DNA of 5,929 nucleotides from Cryomorphaceae bacterium (GTDB lineage Bacteria > Bacteroidota > Bacteroidia > Flavobacteriales > Crocinitomicaceae): NCBI GenBank assembly GCA_002683585.1, contig NYTQ01000018.1, positions 26,602 through 32,530 of the forward strand. The letters run 5' to 3'. The position numbers and the translations under genes are program-made. Positions 1-5,929 of this stretch are shown piece after piece (the first letter of the stretch is position 1; the number at the start of each line of letters is the position of its first letter). The notes beneath the pieces were generated by a model. That model was not told the origin of the DNA and made no database searches. It saw only the letters and a list, made by a program, of their open reading frames with translations.

Positions 1-696
1 GGTGTTTTACCTCTTTCAAAAGCGCATGCCATATCCGCTGGTATTCAAGTGGGCTATTCTAATCGATCAGCTGATTTTTCAAGGCTCACCTTTTACAATC
101 AATGGAACGGAACTCAATTCGACCCCAATATTGATCCGAATGAGGTGAACGGAGTAAATTCATTCTCTCATCTTGATGCGGGTATAGGCATTGCATATAG
201 TTACAATAAAGACAATGAAAATACACTTTCAGCAAGCGACTTAAGCTTCCAAGGAGGGTTTTCGATGCAGCATTTAAATCGTCCCACCCTAAGGTATAAT
301 TCTCTCGTTGATGATAAACTCCCCATCAAAATGTGTATACATGCTAATCTTAGATATGGATTATCTCCGGAGTCTAACTTAGAATTTAGTGCTGCTCAGT
401 TTATACAAGCTAAATACCTAGAAACAATTGCAGGGATGTTTTACCGACTTAAAATGAAATCAGCATCACGTGTAACTTCATTTGTTAGCGACCAATACTT
501 CGTAATAGGTTCTTATTTTAGAAGCACGGGTGCGATAATCCCTTCTTTTTTCCTTGACCTAGGAGGATTTACAATAGGTGTTTCCTATGATTATGAGCTA
601 GGTAAAATAGCCTCAATGTATCGACAGTCCGTTGAAGTAAGTCTCAAATTTAACTTTGGTAAAAAGTCGATCTTCTCAAGTTCTAAAATGCGTTAA
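1..696 (+). CDS. PorP/SprF-family type IX secretion outer-membrane protein, C-terminal part (5' end outside window)
   Basis: Frame 1 is open from the first base to the TAA at 694-696, giving 231 visible residues. A GTG at 49 is only an internal valine codon, because homology continues upstream of it (SAGIQVGYSNRS). Family-like segments are the SAGIQVGY strand, the FYNQWNGTQFDPNIDPNE loop, GGFSMQHLNRPTLRY (the family's usual 'G.S..HLNRP' patch), alternating hydrophobic/polar barrel strands and a last strand VEVSLKFNFG. Members are usually about 300-340 residues, so roughly 70-110 N-terminal residues, including the signal peptide, are missing. PorP/SprF proteins sit in the outer membrane of Bacteroidota and are associated with type IX secretion and attachment of gliding adhesins; these genes often lie just after a large secreted adhesin gene, which cannot be checked here. 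The family call is fairly secure; the exact paralogue and the cargo are unknown. Confidence 0.82.
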   Translation, partial: GVLPLSKAHAISAGIQVGYSNRSADFSRLTFYNQWNGTQFDPNIDPNEVNGVNSFSHLDAGIGIAYSYNKDNENTLSASDLSFQGGFSMQHLNRPTLRYNSLVDDKLPIKMCIHANLRYGLSPESNLEFSAAQFIQAKYLETIAGMFYRLKMKSASRVTSFVSDQYFVIGSYFRSTGAIIPSFFLDLGGFTIGVSYDYELGKIASMYRQSVEVSLKFNFGKKSIFSSSKMR

Positions 697-2200
697 TAAA
701 ATCAAGCCAGGTTTTGGACTGTTTTTTATTCAATACCCTTGGCATCTTATTTTGAGAACCCAGCTTTTTTACTTTGGCCATATAGCCATAAAAAACTGCG
801 GGCGAAACAATCTTTATTTCAGGTGCTTTCAAACTATATTTCCTAGCAGAGTTGTAGTCATCATTTGCACTTCGAAGCGCGTCATCCAAAAATGAGATGA
901 GTGCCTTTGGGTCATCAACATTTTGATTTGCACCCAAATACCAGCAATGACAATGCTTTTCAATATCTGCATAAATCGTAAACTCCGAAAAGTCGATATT
1001 AAAAAATGAGCTGGTCTTTAATAAAGCCTCGTTAATATTTTCCAGTGATAAATGTTCACCACAAAGGCTTAAGAATTGTCGAATTCTACCAGAAATTACC
1101 AATTCATTTTCTTCTGTATTTGTGAACCGAACTAAATCTCCTATTAAGTATCTCCATAGGCCAGCATTAGTCGAAATAACCAAAGCATAATCCAAACCCT
1201 CCTGGACTTGTTCAATCGTGTAGGCCGCTGCGGATTTCTTTATTGTGCCTTCCTCATCAAAATTATCAGCAGTAAAAGGAACAAACTCGAAGAAAATACC
1301 ATTATTTAATAAAAGCTTCATTCCCTTTCTAGTTGGATCCTCTTGGTAGGCAAAATAACCCTCGCTTGCCAAATAAGTATCCAATAAATCAATTTTACGA
1401 CGCACCAATTGATTCAATCTTTTCACGTAGGGATCCATGAAAACACCTCCGTGCACGTATACATATAAGTTAGGCCATATATCATGAATTGAATCTAACT
1501 TATATCGCTCAATGATTCGTTCTATTAACATGATGCACCAGCTTGGAATTCCTGCAATGATGCCAACATCCCATTTAGGTGCTTTTTCAACCATCAAATC
1601 AAGCTTTTTATTCCAATCCTTCACGCCACTTATACGCGCACCAGGTTTCGTAAATGGAGTGGCGATAAACGAAGTATGTTTTTTCAATATTCCACTCAAG
1701 TCTCCTTCGACATGAGTTTCCTTATAGGTCAGCTTAGTCGACCCACCTACTGTCAATACCGTAGTGCTATAAAAGGATTGCGGAAGATCTAAGCTATGTA
1801 GGATACTCAATTGTCTTAGACTTGATTTCTGAAAGGAACGAATCATCTCCGAGGTTACAGGAATCCTTTTACTGGGAGAGCCAGTAGTTCCAGATGATAA
1901 GGCATAATATTTAATCCTACCTCTCCAGGTATTGTCCTTTTCCCCTAAAATAGAATACTTTAACCATTTGTTATAAAAGGAATCGTAGTCCATAATTGGA
2001 ACTTCCTGCTGATATGCCCGCACCGATTCATTGCTTAAAATAGCACTGAAATTATGGGCCAAACCGAACTTAGTCGTCTTTGATTTAGACAACAGATACT
2101 GAAGTACTTTGACTTGCTCTTTGTAACCTTGAGTTTTCTTCGCGTTCTTGCGATAACTCAGGGCTGTTGTCTGCTTTAAAAACCTACCTATTAAAGGCAT
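683..2200 (-). CDS. GH3-family (auxin-responsive GH3-like) acyl-adenylating protein
   Basis: This complete 505-residue protein reads leftward from ATG at 2198-2200 to TAG at 683-685. It matches the GH3 branch of the ANL (acyl-adenylate-forming) superfamily. The ATP/phosphate-binding loop SSGTTG is at residues 102-107, the second nucleotide motif YLASEGYF at 276-283 (plant form: Y..SE.YFG), and the third motif YLIGDLVRF at 351-359, followed by SGRIRQFLSLCGEHLS (370-385). A C-terminal QNKMPRV at 483-489 fits the family's K-P-R segment, which carries the likely catalytic lysine K485. Plant GH3 enzymes adenylate a carboxylic acid and join it to an amino acid. Bacterial members are widespread in Bacteroidota, but their substrates are largely undefined, so only acyl-acid activation is inferred. 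No signal peptide or membrane segment is seen, so it is probably cytosolic. It stands alone on its strand, its 3' end overlaps the PorP-like gene, and the start has no clear Shine-Dalgarno sequence. Confidence 0.9.
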   Translation of the reverse strand: MPLIGRFLKQTTALSYRKNAKKTQGYKEQVKVLQYLLSKSKTTKFGLAHNFSAILSNESVRAYQQEVPIMDYDSFYNKWLKYSILGEKDNTWRGRIKYYALSSGTTGSPSKRIPVTSEMIRSFQKSSLRQLSILHSLDLPQSFYSTTVLTVGGSTKLTYKETHVEGDLSGILKKHTSFIATPFTKPGARISGVKDWNKKLDLMVEKAPKWDVGIIAGIPSWCIMLIERIIERYKLDSIHDIWPNLYVYVHGGVFMDPYVKRLNQLVRRKIDLLDTYLASEGYFAYQEDPTRKGMKLLLNNGIFFEFVPFTADNFDEEGTIKKSAAAYTIEQVQEGLDYALVISTNAGLWRYLIGDLVRFTNTEENELVISGRIRQFLSLCGEHLSLENINEALLKTSSFFNIDFSEFTIYADIEKHCHCWYLGANQNVDDPKALISFLDDALRSANDDYNSARKYSLKAPEIKIVSPAVFYGYMAKVKKLGSQNKMPRVLNKKQSKTWLDFINAF

Positions 2201-2296
2201 AAACTGAGTATATTTAGGGGTTAGTAATCAAAAATAAAGATACAAAAACGTCATATTTTTCATTACTTTATCTTAACTTTACGCCAAAATCTAGCC
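2201..2296. promoter_or_regulatory. Divergent intergenic region holding promoters for GH3 (-) and usp-fbp-mfd (+)
   Basis: These 96 AT-rich bases lie between two divergent start codons and must hold or adjoin the promoters of both units. On the plus strand TAACTTTA (2274-2281) differs by one base from the Bacteroidota -7 consensus TAnnTTTG, but no good TTTG-like -33 element sits about 19-21 bases upstream, and a start there would leave a leader of under 10-15 bases. On the minus strand TATCTTTA (complement of 2235-2242) also resembles a -7 element, again without a well-spaced -33 box. Neither start codon has a Shine-Dalgarno match, which is usual in this phylum. The location is solid; the individual boxes are guesses. 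Confidence 0.35.
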
Positions 2297-3121
2297 ATGA
2301 GTAAAAAAACATTTATTGTACCGCATGACTTTACAAAAGTAGCAGATATTGCTCTTGAACATGCAATTGCAACTGCAAAACCTTTAGATGCAGAAGTTCA
2401 ATTACTTCATGTAGTGGCAAAACAAAACCAAATTCACGAAGCAAATATCAAATTAGAAGAGATTGTCGAAAAGTTTAAATCTCATGAAGTTGGCCTTGTT
2501 CCAAATGTAAGAATTGGAAGTATTTTTGAGGATATTGGTGATTTTGCTGCTGAACATGAAGCAAAGCTGATTTTTATGGGAACACATGGTGCGTCTGGAT
2601 GGCAGCATGTAACGGGAAGTCACGCTTTAAAAGTTGTGACAAACTCTTCTGTCCCTTTTATTATTGTTCAAGAAAAACTTGTTAAACCAACGGGTTACGA
2701 TTCAATAGTTGTTCCGATGGACTTGAATAAAGAAACAAAACAAAAGCTGACAATCGTTTCTAGGCTTGCTAAATATTTCGGCTCTCAGGTTCATGTTGTG
2801 ATCCCAGATGAAACAGATGACTTTTTGAAGCACCAGGTTAAATCAAATATTGTATTTGCCAAAAGGTTCTTCAAAGACAGAGAGGTTGATATGAAACATA
2901 CTTTAATTTCTAGATCCGGGTTTGATAAGGAAGTTGTAAAATATGCTGTATCAGTGGATGCAGATTTGATTGCCATAATGAATCTGAATAAAGGTAACTT
3001 TTTGAATGCGATAACCTCAAATTATGAGCAATCTATCATTACCAATGATGCGTTAATTCCTGCGTTAATCGTAAATCCAGTTTACAAGGAGGGTTATGGA
3101 CAAAGTATTATGTTCAGCTAG
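2297..3121 (+). CDS. Universal stress protein, tandem UspA domains
   Basis: This is a 274-residue soluble protein from ATG at 2297 to TAG at 3119-3121. Domain 1 (about residues 1-126) starts KKTFIVPHDFTKVADIALEHA, the usual first strand plus helix with the DF/DFS motif, and ends with GTHGASGWQHVTGSHALKVV and VPFIIVQ. Domain 2 (about 134-262) starts YDSIVVPMDLNKETKQ and ends ALIPALIVNP. Domain 1 keeps a glycine-rich nucleotide loop, G95-x2-G98-x8-G107-S108, one residue shorter than the G-x2-G-x9-G-S/T of ATP-binding Usps. Domain 2 has MNLNKGNFLNAIT in that place and so probably does not bind ATP the same way. Tandem Usps act in the cytoplasm in stress, starvation or redox responses, generally by unknown mechanisms. 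It is the first gene of the rightward cluster, 54 bases before fbp. The family is certain; the specific role is unknown. Confidence 0.93.
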   Translation: MSKKTFIVPHDFTKVADIALEHAIATAKPLDAEVQLLHVVAKQNQIHEANIKLEEIVEKFKSHEVGLVPNVRIGSIFEDIGDFAAEHEAKLIFMGTHGASGWQHVTGSHALKVVTNSSVPFIIVQEKLVKPTGYDSIVVPMDLNKETKQKLTIVSRLAKYFGSQVHVVIPDETDDFLKHQVKSNIVFAKRFFKDREVDMKHTLISRSGFDKEVVKYAVSVDADLIAIMNLNKGNFLNAITSNYEQSIITNDALIPALIVNPVYKEGYGQSIMFS

Positions 3122-3175
3122 AACACCTATAGGAATTATTTAAATTCACATTTCAAAAACCATAGACGACGACAC

Positions 3176-4162
3176 ATGACCTTTCATGATTATTTTGCGA
3201 AAGCACAATCGGTACAAGGTCTTGACAAAGCGCTCTGGCCTTTGCTCAAATCGATAACAAGTGCGTCTGTAAAAGTAAGTCATGATCTTCAGAAAGCAGC
3301 ACTATTAGATGGAGTTCTAGGTGCTCAAGGTGGACAGAATGTTCAAGGAGAAGAGCAACAAAAACTCGATGTCATAGCCGATATTGCATTTATCAATGCA
3401 TTCGAAAATTGTGGTTCTGTTGCTGGGATAGGGTCTGAAGAAAATGAAGAACACCTGGCCTTCAATACGGAAAAAGCAAATTCTGCATCATATGTGGTTT
3501 TATTTGATCCACTAGATGGTTCAAGCAATATAGATGTTAATGTATCTGTTGGAACAATCTTCTCAATTTATAAAAGAACTTCAAAATACGGCCATGCCGC
3601 AACGCTTGAAGATATGCTGCAGGCAGGGATAAAACAGACTGTCGCAGGATATGTTTTATATGGAACATCTACGATGCTCGTGTTGAGTTGGGGTGATGGC
3701 GTTCAAGGATTTACATTAGACCCCTCAAGCGGAGAATTTATTCTTTCACACAACAATATGAGAATGCCTGAATCAAGTAGGCTCTATTCTATGAATGAAG
3801 GAAATATAAAAGAATGTGAACCTGGTGTGGCAGAGTACATCGCATTTTGTCAGAGTAACGAAAATGACTACAATGGTCCATATTCGGGCCGTTATATAGG
3901 CTCATTGGTGGCAGATTTTCATAGAAGTCTGATAAAAGGAGGGATTTATATTTATCCCAATGTCCCCGCAGCACCAAAAGGAAGACTTAGGTTGTTATAC
4001 GAATGTAATCCGCTGGCATTTATAGCAGAACAAGCAGGAGGGTTAGCAACGACTGGTAGAAAACGCATCTTAGAAATTGAGCCCCAAGAACTCCATGAGC
4101 GTGCGCCACTTTTTATTGGCTCAAAAAATATGGTTGAAAAAGCAATGAGTTTTTTGAACTAA
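3176..4162 (+). CDS. fbp: Fructose-1,6-bisphosphatase class I
   Basis: This 328-residue enzyme hydrolyses fructose 1,6-bisphosphate to fructose 6-phosphate plus phosphate, the committed step of gluconeogenesis, in the cytosol. Family landmarks in order are NVQGEEQQKLDVIAD (55-69), GIGSEENEE (84-92), the metal-binding signature FDPLDGSSNID (110-120), GTIFSIYKR (126-134), MNEG (206-209), RYIGSLVADFHR (239-250) and LRLLYECNPLAFIAEQAGG (271-289). Likely metal ligands are E88/E89, D111, D114 and E276. The length is normal for class I. ATG 3176 is the first possible start after the usp stop: the frame is open back to that stop but has no ATG, GTG or TTG. R270 replaces the usual active-site lysine (Lys274 in the pig enzyme), and S105 replaces the lysine of the mammalian AMP site (Lys112), so AMP control may differ. 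It lies 54 bases after usp and its TAA is one base from mfd. Confidence 0.97.
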   Translation: MTFHDYFAKAQSVQGLDKALWPLLKSITSASVKVSHDLQKAALLDGVLGAQGGQNVQGEEQQKLDVIADIAFINAFENCGSVAGIGSEENEEHLAFNTEKANSASYVVLFDPLDGSSNIDVNVSVGTIFSIYKRTSKYGHAATLEDMLQAGIKQTVAGYVLYGTSTMLVLSWGDGVQGFTLDPSSGEFILSHNNMRMPESSRLYSMNEGNIKECEPGVAEYIAFCQSNENDYNGPYSGRYIGSLVADFHRSLIKGGIYIYPNVPAAPKGRLRLLYECNPLAFIAEQAGGLATTGRKRILEIEPQELHERAPLFIGSKNMVEKAMSFLN

Positions 4163-4163
4163 C

Positions 4164-5929
4164 ATGAACCTCAAGAGCTTTAACAACAGTTCTCAAGAAC
4201 ATCCGAAGGTATTAGAAACCCTGAAAATTATTGAGAAGCTTGAGACCAAAATCAACTGGTCCGGATTGGTTGGTTCGGCTCAATCCGTTTTTTCAGCTGC
4301 CTGTGCCGACCAATGTCCAGGCCACCATGTATTCGTTCTTGACAACAAAGAAGATGCCGCCTACTTTCTTAATGATCTGCAAGGGCTTTACCCGAATGAC
4401 AAACGTTTAGTCTTCTATCCGGCATCCCATAAAACTCCATATCAAATTGAAGACACAGACAATGCAAGTGTTGTTGCAAGAACGGAGGCCTTAAAAAAAC
4501 TTAGTACACAAAAAAACTGTTGGGTCATCACCTACCCCGAAGCTTTATTTGAAAAGGTCCTCTCGGTAAAAAAGTTAAAATCGAATACGATGAAAATAGA
4601 GGTGGATAAAACCTACTCTATTGAATTCATTAATGAACTCTTACTGGAATATAATTTTGAACAAGTTAACTATGTATATGAACCAGGGCAATATTCAATT
4701 AGAGGCGGAATTGTCGATGTCTTTTCTTTTGCCTCAGATACACCCTACAGAATAGAGTTCTTTGGAAACGAAGTCGAGTCGATCAGAACATTTGACGCAG
4801 CGAGTCAGCTTTCCATAAGCAGTCACTCATTCTTTACGATTGTACCAAATATACAGGGTGAAATGCTTGTAAAAGGAATGGATTCATTCTTTAAATACCT
4901 TAAAGGTGAAAAGGTACTGTGGATAGACTCCGTAGAAAGGACATTAGCGCGCATTCAATTGGAATTTGATAAAGCACTGCACATCTATGATGAATTAGAA
5001 AATAAAGAAAGACTGAGCGAGCCGGAGCAGTTATTTTTAAATGAAAAAGAATGCATCGAAGTATTTGAGCTAATAACGCTCGTTGAATTCAACAATAATT
5101 CATATTTCAAAGGGAGTAAAAAGATAGAATTTTCACTATCGCCGCAACCTAGCTTTAACAAGAACTTTGATCTTTTAAAAGAGGATTTTTTAGATCATCA
5201 GAAAAAAAAGTTTACCAATTTCTTGTTCTCTAATCAACCTAAACAAATTGAGCGACTCTATCAGATATTTGAAGACATAGGTGCTTCTGTTGAATTTACC
5301 CCAATGAATTCGGCATTACATGAAGGCTTCATTTGTAAAGAATCTAAAATCGTTTGCTATACAGACCACCAGATTTTTGAAAGATACCACAGGTTTAGAT
5401 TAAAAGAAGGTTTTCGACAAGCTAAACAGGCACTTACCTTAAAAGAAATCTACAATCTTCAAAAAGGGGACTACGTAACCCATATTGACCATGGCGTAGG
5501 ACAATTTTCTGGACTTGAGACCATAGATGTTAATGGAAAACCACAAGAAACAATAAGACTCATCTATAAGGAGGGTGACGTCCTTTATGTTGGAATCCAT
5601 TCGCTGCACAGAATTTCTAAATTCACAGGTAAGGATGGTTCTGTTCCAAAAATGAATAAGCTAGGGACACAAACATGGAATACCCTTAAAAACAAGACGA
5701 AGAAAAAAATAAAAGAACTTGCTTTTGATCTTATTCAACTGTATGCAAAAAGACGAAGTCAACCCGGTTATGCATTCACAGCAGATACCTACCTGCAAAA
5801 TGAGCTTGAAGCTTCGTTCATGTACGAGGATACACCGGACCAATATAAGGCGACTCAAGATGTGAAAAAAGATATGGAGTCAAAAACAAGTTCTTTTATT
5901 TTTTTCTTCGTCTTGTTTTTAAGGGTATT
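4164..5929 (+). CDS. mfd: Transcription-repair coupling factor Mfd, N-terminal part (runs off window; last ~43 bases are an inverted copy)
   Basis: The frame from ATG 4164 is open to the window edge (588 codons, no stop). Mfd is a cytosolic RecG-like translocase that removes stalled RNA polymerase at lesions and recruits UvrA. Visible parts are the UvrB-like damage-recognition region at about 1-330, with the hallmark YEPGQYSIRGGIVDVFSF (172-189) and YRIEFFGNEVESIRTFD (195-211); the CarD-like RNA-polymerase-interacting domain at about 432-490 (KGDYVTHIDHGVGQFSGLE); and the start of the translocase, YLQNELEASFMYEDTPDQ (543-560). Full-length Mfd is about 1100-1150 residues, so the helicase lobes with Walker A/B are absent. 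Homology stops at about residue 572-575 (DMESKT), and the final residues SSFIFFFVLFLRV come from an inverted copy of 5679-5721 and should not be read as a membrane tail. It starts one base after the fbp stop, so it is probably co-transcribed and perhaps translationally coupled. No Shine-Dalgarno sequence is seen. Confidence 0.95.
   Translation, partial: MNLKSFNNSSQEHPKVLETLKIIEKLETKINWSGLVGSAQSVFSAACADQCPGHHVFVLDNKEDAAYFLNDLQGLYPNDKRLVFYPASHKTPYQIEDTDNASVVARTEALKKLSTQKNCWVITYPEALFEKVLSVKKLKSNTMKIEVDKTYSIEFINELLLEYNFEQVNYVYEPGQYSIRGGIVDVFSFASDTPYRIEFFGNEVESIRTFDAASQLSISSHSFFTIVPNIQGEMLVKGMDSFFKYLKGEKVLWIDSVERTLARIQLEFDKALHIYDELENKERLSEPEQLFLNEKECIEVFELITLVEFNNNSYFKGSKKIEFSLSPQPSFNKNFDLLKEDFLDHQKKKFTNFLFSNQPKQIERLYQIFEDIGASVEFTPMNSALHEGFICKESKIVCYTDHQIFERYHRFRLKEGFRQAKQALTLKEIYNLQKGDYVTHIDHGVGQFSGLETIDVNGKPQETIRLIYKEGDVLYVGIHSLHRISKFTGKDGSVPKMNKLGTQTWNTLKNKTKKKIKELAFDLIQLYAKRRSQPGYAFTADTYLQNELEASFMYEDTPDQYKATQDVKKDMESKTSSFIFFFVLFLRV
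5679..5721 (+). repeat. Inverted repeat, left arm (native mfd sequence)
   Basis: These 43 bases are perfectly reverse-complementary to 5887-5929. In this orientation the arm is genuine mfd coding sequence: it translates to NTLKNKTKKKIKEL in the conserved stretch between the polymerase-interacting domain and the translocase. It is therefore the source copy and the right arm is the duplicate. Beyond one mismatch (5722 against 5886) six more bases pair (5723-5728 with 5880-5885). Confidence 0.95.
5880..5889. other. Probable chimeric junction in mfd
   Basis: Here normal Mfd sequence gives way to the inverted copy. The bases TCAAAA (5880-5885) are shared between the forward mfd sequence and the reverse strand at 5723-5728. 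That six-base microhomology, followed by one mismatch and then perfect identity, is what a template switch onto the opposite strand would leave. The exact breakpoint cannot be placed inside the shared bases. Confidence 0.65.
5887..5929 (-). repeat. Inverted repeat, right arm (reverse-complement copy of mfd, ends at window edge)
   Basis: The arm is an exact 43-base reverse complement of 5679-5721, separated from it by 165 bases, and it reaches the last base of the window, so its true length is unknown. In the mfd frame it gives a phenylalanine-rich tail unlike any Mfd, whereas the sequence just before it is normal Mfd. This fits a fold-back chimera or assembly error at a contig end better than a biological repeat. 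Confidence 0.93.

Noticed and set aside
49..51. GTG at 49 as the start of the PorP-like gene.
   Set aside because: The frame is open to base 1 and the upstream residues (SAGIQ) continue the family's barrel strand; a start here would also leave no signal peptide.
704..728. A small hairpin plus T-run (CCAGGTTTTGG then TTTTTT) just after the PorP-like stop, as a possible terminator.
   Set aside because: The stem is only about four pairs including a G-T wobble, and it lies inside the GH3 coding sequence, so codon use explains it.
656..895. Short frames inside GH3, usp, fbp and mfd on other frames or the opposite strand (for example 656-895, 1512-1715, 2791-2976, 3343-3528, 3789-3977, 5661-5858).
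   Set aside because: Each lies wholly or almost wholly within a well-supported gene on another frame, and none has recognisable domains or a convincing start.
3096..3143. A 15-codon ORF (MDKVLCSARTPIGII) preceded by a perfect AAGGAGG at 3086-3092, overlapping the end of usp and lying just before fbp; a possible leader peptide.
   Set aside because: The spacing to ATG is only 3 bases, Shine-Dalgarno use is weak in Bacteroidota, and the same AAGGAGGG string occurs by codon choice inside fbp (about 3938) and mfd (about 5568). No attenuator hairpin or regulatory codon run is visible.
3119..3178. usp and fbp are in the same frame, with 18 sense codons between the usp TAG and the fbp ATG, suggesting stop readthrough to a Usp-FBPase fusion.
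   Set aside because: A stop-free run of 18 codons is common by chance, the linker shows no homology, and both proteins are full length with proper ends.
5679..5929. The inverted repeat read as a terminator, an insertion-sequence end or a recombinase crossover site.
   Set aside because: A 165-base loop is too long for a terminator, one arm is conserved mfd coding sequence, and there is no transposase or recombinase nearby and no target-site duplication.

Overview
The window is AT-rich DNA that looks like a fragment of a Bacteroidota genome, probably from the Flavobacteriales or a nearby lineage. The clearest taxonomic marker is the partial PorP/SprF-type outer-membrane protein at the left edge, a family tied to the type IX secretion and gliding systems of this phylum. 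A bacterial GH3-family protein, a two-domain UspA protein of Bacteroidota type and the lack of clear Shine-Dalgarno sequences before the start codons agree with this. The order-level placement is inference.

Layout, left to right. Bases 1-696 (+) are the 3' part of a PorP/SprF-family gene whose start lies outside the window. It converges with, and overlaps by 14 bases, a complete GH3-family acyl-adenylase gene on the minus strand (683-2200). A 96-base divergent intergenic region (2201-2296) separates GH3 from a rightward cluster: a tandem-domain universal stress protein (2297-3121), class I fructose-1,6-bisphosphatase fbp (3176-4162), and the 5' part of the transcription-repair coupling factor mfd (from 4164, running to the window edge). 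The gaps are 54 bases and 1 base, so usp-fbp-mfd is probably one transcription unit, with fbp and mfd especially tightly linked. It would join a stress protein, a gluconeogenic enzyme and a DNA-repair translocase. These are housekeeping functions with no obvious single pathway in common.

The most unusual thing is at the right edge. The last 43 bases (5887-5929) are the exact reverse complement of 5679-5721, a stretch inside mfd itself. Mfd homology stops at about residue 572-575, just before the expected Walker A motif, exactly where this inverted copy begins. I read this as a fold-back (inverted) chimera or an assembly error at a contig end rather than a genuine truncation of mfd, though reads would be needed to prove it. 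I see no mobile element, CRISPR array, RNA gene or defence system, and nothing that convincingly amounts to a new biological system.
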